DNA of 64,000 bases, from the NCBI GenBank assembly GCA_018240435.1, contig JAFEFT010000008.1, positions 53,513 to 117,512 of the forward strand. The letters run 5' to 3'. The translations under genes and the position numbers were made by a program. The notes below the pieces were generated by a model, which was given only the letters and a program-made list of their open reading frames with translations, ran no database searches and was not told where the DNA came from. Source of the DNA: Pseudomonadota bacterium (GTDB lineage: Bacteria > Pseudomonadota > Gammaproteobacteria > Xanthomonadales > Xanthomonadaceae). Of the stretch, positions 58,991 through 64,000 are shown piece by piece (positions within the stretch are counted from its first letter, which is position 1; every line of letters starts with the position of its first letter).

Positions 58991-61123
58991 GTGAAATTCT
59001 TTGTCAGTTGTGCGAAGGGGCTCGAATACCTGCTCGTCGATGAGTTGCTGGCGCTGGGCGCGAGCAAGGCCACCGCCGCGATGGCCGGCGTGAACGTCGA
59101 AGCCGATGCCGAACTCGCGTATCGCGCGGTGCTGTGGTCGCGTCTTGCCAGTCGCGTGCTGTGGCCGCTGGCCGAGTTCGAATGCGCCGACGAAGCGGCG
59201 TTGTACGACGGCGTGGCGGCGGTCGACTGGTGCGAGCATCTGCATGTCGACGGCACCCTCGCCGTCGACGCGCATGTGGCGGGCGAGGCGATCACGCATG
59301 GCAAGTTTGCCGCGCTGCGGGTCAAGGATGCGATCGTCGATCAATTTCGCACTGCCACTGGCGAGCGCCCTGCGGTCGACACCGACACGCCCGACCTGCG
59401 CCTGAACCTGCATCTGCGCAAGGGTCGCGCCAGCCTTGCGGTCGATCTTGGTGGCGGCAGCCTGCACCGCCGTGGCTGGCGGGCGCAACAAGGCGAGGCG
59501 CCGCTGAAGGAAAACCTCGCCGCGGCGATGCTGCTGCGCGGCCGTTGGCCACAAATCTACGCCGAAGGCGGCGGTTTGCTCGACCCGATGTGCGGCAGCG
59601 GCACCTTGCTGATCGAAGGTGCGTTGATGGCCGCCGACGTCGCGCCCGGTCTGGCGCGGCATGGCGACGCGTTGCCGACGCGCTGGCGAGGTTTCGACGT
59701 GATGGCATGGCAACGATTGTGCGATGAGGCGCGCGAACGCGAGCGTGTCGGTCGCACTCAACTGCGCGCCGTGTTTCACGGTGCCGACGTCGACCCGCGC
59801 GCCATTCACGCCGCGCTGGCCAACGCGCAGGCGGCCAGTATCGCTGCGGCCATCGACTTCGCGGTGCGATCGGTGCAGGCGCTTGCGCCGCCGCCGGAGG
59901 CGCGGGGGCTGGCGGTCTGCAACCCGCCCTACGACCAGCGGCTGGCCGCCGATGCCGGGCTCTATCGCGACCTCGGCGATGCCCTGCAACGCGCCACGCC
60001 CGATTGGCGAGCGGTGATCCTGTGCGGCGACGACGCCCTGGCGCGCGCCACCGGCCTGCGCGCAAGCAAGCGTTACGCCTTCTTCAATGGCGCCCTCGAA
60101 TGCGTGCTGCTGACCTGTGATGCGGCGCGACCGCCGGCGCACGAGGCGCGTCCGGCGGTGCCGTTGTCGGAAGGCGCGACGATGATCGCCAACCGCCTGC
60201 GCAAGAATCTGCGCAAGCTCAAGGCGTGGCGCGCACGCGAGGGCATCGAATGTTTTCGCGCCTACGATGCCGATCTGCCCGAGTACGCCGCCGCGATCGA
60301 CGTCTACACCGAGGACACCGACGCCGCACGCACCTTCCTGCATGTGCAGGAATACCAGGCGCCGGCCGACATCCCGGAAGCCGACAGCCGTCGCCGCCTG
60401 GGCGAGATCGTGCGCGCGGCCGGCGAGGTGTTCGTGGTGCCGCGTGAGCAGATCGCGATCAAGACCCGCCAGCGCGGCAAGGGCGGCAGCAAATACGGCG
60501 CGATGGCGCAGCGCGGCGAGTATCTGATCGTGCGCGAAGGCGCGGCGCGGCTGCGGGTGAACCTGTTCGATCATCTCGACACTGGCCTGTTCCTCGACCA
60601 TCGCCCGTTGCGCGCCCGCATCGCGGCAATGGCGCGCGGCCGGCGCTTTCTCAACCTGTTTGCCTATGCCGGCGTCGCCAGCGTGCAGGCGGCGGTCGGC
60701 GGCGCCGCCAGCACCACCAGCGTCGATCTGTCGGCAGCCTATCTGCAATGGGCGGCCGACAATCTCGCGCTCAACGGCTGCACTGGCAGCGCGCACCGCT
60801 TGGTGCAGGCCGATGCGATGGCGTGGCTGGAAGCCGAGCGCGGCACTTACGACCTGATCTTCTGCGACCCGCCGACGTTCTCCAACTCGGCGCGCGCCGA
60901 TGATTTCGACGTGCAGCGCGAGCACGTGCGCCTGCTGCGCGCGGCGCTGGCACGGCTGGCGCACGGCGGCGTGCTGTTCTTTTCCAACAATTTTCGCCGC
61001 TTCCGCCTCGACGAGTCGGCGCTGGCGGATATCGCGCAGATCCGCGACATCGGTGCCGAAACGATTCCGCCGGACTTCGAGCGCAATCCGCGCATCCATC
61101 GTTGCTGGGAATTGCGGCGCTGA
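58991..61123 (+). CDS. rlmL: Fused 23S rRNA methyltransferase RlmKL (G2445 and G2069)
   Basis: A 710-residue two-enzyme fusion beginning with GTG at 58991 ([20 protein letters not shown]), the THUMP/RlmL start. The first methyltransferase has the [20 protein letters not shown] and NPPYDQRL motifs (m2G2445); the second has [38 protein letters not shown] and [17 protein letters not shown] (m7G2069). The catalytic N-P-P-Y and D-P-P-T motifs are intact. The E. coli enzyme is 702 residues, so it is complete. The start is a GTG because no ATG precedes the conserved N terminus. Confidence 0.95.
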   Translation: MKFFVSCAKGLEYLLVDELLALGASKATAAMAGVNVEADAELAYRAVLWSRLASRVLWPLAEFECADEAALYDGVAAVDWCEHLHVDGTLAVDAHVAGEAITHGKFAALRVKDAIVDQFRTATGERPAVDTDTPDLRLNLHLRKGRASLAVDLGGGSLHRRGWRAQQGEAPLKENLAAAMLLRGRWPQIYAEGGGLLDPMCGSGTLLIEGALMAADVAPGLARHGDALPTRWRGFDVMAWQRLCDEARERERVGRTQLRAVFHGADVDPRAIHAALANAQAASIAAAIDFAVRSVQALAPPPEARGLAVCNPPYDQRLAADAGLYRDLGDALQRATPDWRAVILCGDDALARATGLRASKRYAFFNGALECVLLTCDAARPPAHEARPAVPLSEGATMIANRLRKNLRKLKAWRAREGIECFRAYDADLPEYAAAIDVYTEDTDAARTFLHVQEYQAPADIPEADSRRRLGEIVRAAGEVFVVPREQIAIKTRQRGKGGSKYGAMAQRGEYLIVREGAARLRVNLFDHLDTGLFLDHRPLRARIAAMARGRRFLNLFAYAGVASVQAAVGGAASTTSVDLSAAYLQWAADNLALNGCTGSAHRLVQADAMAWLEAERGTYDLIFCDPPTFSNSARADDFDVQREHVRLLRAALARLAHGGVLFFSNNFRRFRLDESALADIAQIRDIGAETIPPDFERNPRIHRCWELRR

Positions 61124-61143
61124 GGCGATGGCCCGGCGGGCGG

Positions 61144-62091
61144 TCAAGCCTGCGGAGGCGTGTTGCGCGCATGCTGCGCCAGCAGGTGCTCGCCCTGCGC
61201 GGCATCCGCGACGCCGTGGTGGAAGACATGCAAGTTCTGGCGCGGATAGGGAATGCTCAGGCCGCGCTCGCCGATCGCGCCGCGGATCGCCTCGCGCAGT
61301 TCGCTGGCGACGAGGGTGCCATCGCCGGTGGCGACCCAGGCGCGCAGCACCAGCTTGACGCCGCTGTCGGCCAGATCGGTCACCAGCACGTCGGGTTTGG
61401 GATCGGCCAGCACGCCCGGGTGCGCGCCGGCCAGCGCGATCAAGGTCTGCCGTGCGCCGGCGATGTCGTCGCCATAGCCGATGCCAAGGCCGATCTCGAT
61501 GCGACGACGCTCGCGGGCGGTGAAATTGACGATCGGCGCAGTGGTGATCAGGCTGTTGGGCAACACGATCACGCGGTTGTCAGGGCTGCGCAACACGGTC
61601 TGGAAAATACGCACTTGCTCGACCACGCCGGTCAGGCCGGCCAGTTGCACTTCGTCGCCGGCGCGAAACGGACGCTGGGTGATCAGCATCAGGCCCGAGG
61701 CCACGTTCGCCAGCGAATCCTTCAACGCCAGGCCGATGCCGAGGCCAGCGGCGCCGACCACCGCCAGCAGCGACGTGGTGGGCAGGCCCAGTACCTCCAT
61801 CACCAGCACCACCACCACGATCAGGCACAAGGTGCGGATGACGTTGCGCAGGAAGGTGGCAAGGATGCCGTCGACGCCGAGCCTGCCCAGGCCGCCGGCG
61901 AGCACGCGGGCGATCTGCTTGGACAGCCAGATGCCGGCGATGAGCAGCACCAATGCCAACGCTGCCCGCAGGCCCCAGTCGATGCCCTGCGCCGACCAGT
62001 CGATGCGCCGCAGGTGGTCGAACCAGCGCACCGACTGCGCCACCGGGTGTTCGAGCAACTGCTGCGCGGGCGAGGCGGCGGGTGCGCTCAT
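61144..62091 (-). CDS. MscS family mechanosensitive ion channel
   Basis: A 315-residue protein with three membrane helices. The pore helix VVGAAGLGIGLALKDSLANVASGLMLI is the MscS signature, followed by the beta domain (RPFRAGDEVQLAGLTGVVEQV) and the alpha/beta domain (RRRIEIGLGIGYGDDIAGARQTL) with NSLITTAPIVNFTARERRRIE. It opens on membrane tension during hypo-osmotic shock. It converges with rlmKL (20-base gap) and follows ppsA on the same strand. Confidence 0.94.
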   Translation of the reverse strand: MSAPAASPAQQLLEHPVAQSVRWFDHLRRIDWSAQGIDWGLRAALALVLLIAGIWLSKQIARVLAGGLGRLGVDGILATFLRNVIRTLCLIVVVVLVMEVLGLPTTSLLAVVGAAGLGIGLALKDSLANVASGLMLITQRPFRAGDEVQLAGLTGVVEQVRIFQTVLRSPDNRVIVLPNSLITTAPIVNFTARERRRIEIGLGIGYGDDIAGARQTLIALAGAHPGVLADPKPDVLVTDLADSGVKLVLRAWVATGDGTLVASELREAIRGAIGERGLSIPYPRQNLHVFHHGVADAAQGEHLLAQHARNTPPQA

Positions 62092-62101
62092 CGCAATGCC
62101 A

Positions 62102-64000
<1,899 letters not shown>

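Noticed and set aside
58862-61147. 761-codon minus-strand open frame opposite rlmKL
   Set aside because: Antisense shadow with biased composition; rlmKL motifs are unambiguous.

Overview
The window is a 64 kb, strongly GC-rich chromosomal segment from a gammaproteobacterium, most likely of the order Lysobacterales (Xanthomonadales). The evidence is the set of conserved gene blocks (dnaX-ybaB-recR; yceF with yceD-rpmF-fabH; rlmN-pilF-yfgM-bamB-der), the many TPR, sulfotransferase and M13-peptidase genes, and the intergenic repeats (RRTCGGG heptamers, GGATCCCCGC..GCGGGGAT hairpins, TTCGACAGGCTCA inverted repeats). The genus cannot be fixed from the sequence alone. I see no tRNA, rRNA, CRISPR array, prophage, transposase or plasmid gene. 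Most genes are core metabolism and envelope functions.

Layout. 1-2532: end of dnaX, ybaB, recR, a small unknown gene and a HIT hydrolase. 2540-6957 (minus): moxR, DUF58, transglutaminase and Slp lipoprotein operon. 7.3-12.2 kb: a GT-39 type membrane glycosyltransferase, the YceF pyrophosphatase, and yceD-rpmF-fabH (ribosomal protein L32 and fatty-acid initiation) behind a clear sigma-70 promoter. 12.3-14.7 kb: an acetyltransferase, a short ribonucleotide-reductase-like protein with no visible catalytic motif, and a divergent Fnr-type regulator lacking the iron-sulfur cysteines, with a palindrome between them. 14.8-19.9 kb: fatty-acid beta-oxidation thiolase, FadN-like dehydrogenase/hydratase and a PsrA-like TetR regulator with a perfect 20-bp palindrome at its own start. 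20.1-26.8 kb: ndk, rlmN, pilF, yfgM, bamB, der and a rhomboid protease.

26.8-31.9 kb: two M13 metallopeptidases flank a methyltransferase; the first has lost its zinc motif and looks like a pseudoenzyme. 32-45 kb: a beta-CASP nuclease, a queuosine-precursor transporter, a DUF885 peptidase-like protein, NAD kinase, TPR-sulfotransferase, cytosolic 5'-nucleotidase, a Cdd1-like protein, an MFS transporter, a DUF2461 protein and exonuclease I. 45-51 kb: Tat-exported multicopper oxidase, ClC protein, pgl-gnd, a half-size EamA protein and a VIT1-type transporter. 51-64 kb: a universal stress protein behind a near-consensus FNR/ANR box, purT, aminoacyl-tRNA-protein transferase, an EF-hand protein, a DUF2007 protein, tesB, a diheme cytochrome, AmpD-like amidase, YqiA-like esterase, rlmKL, an MscS channel and the C-terminal part of PEP synthase.

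The window does not contain an obvious multi-gene novel system. The best leads are the regulator/reductase-like pair with its palindrome, the M13 pseudoenzyme beside its active paralogue, the auto-operator of the PsrA-like regulator, the anaerobic box before uspA, two start sites that look leaderless, and several nested repeat families. All functional calls come from recognising sequence motifs by eye; no search was run.
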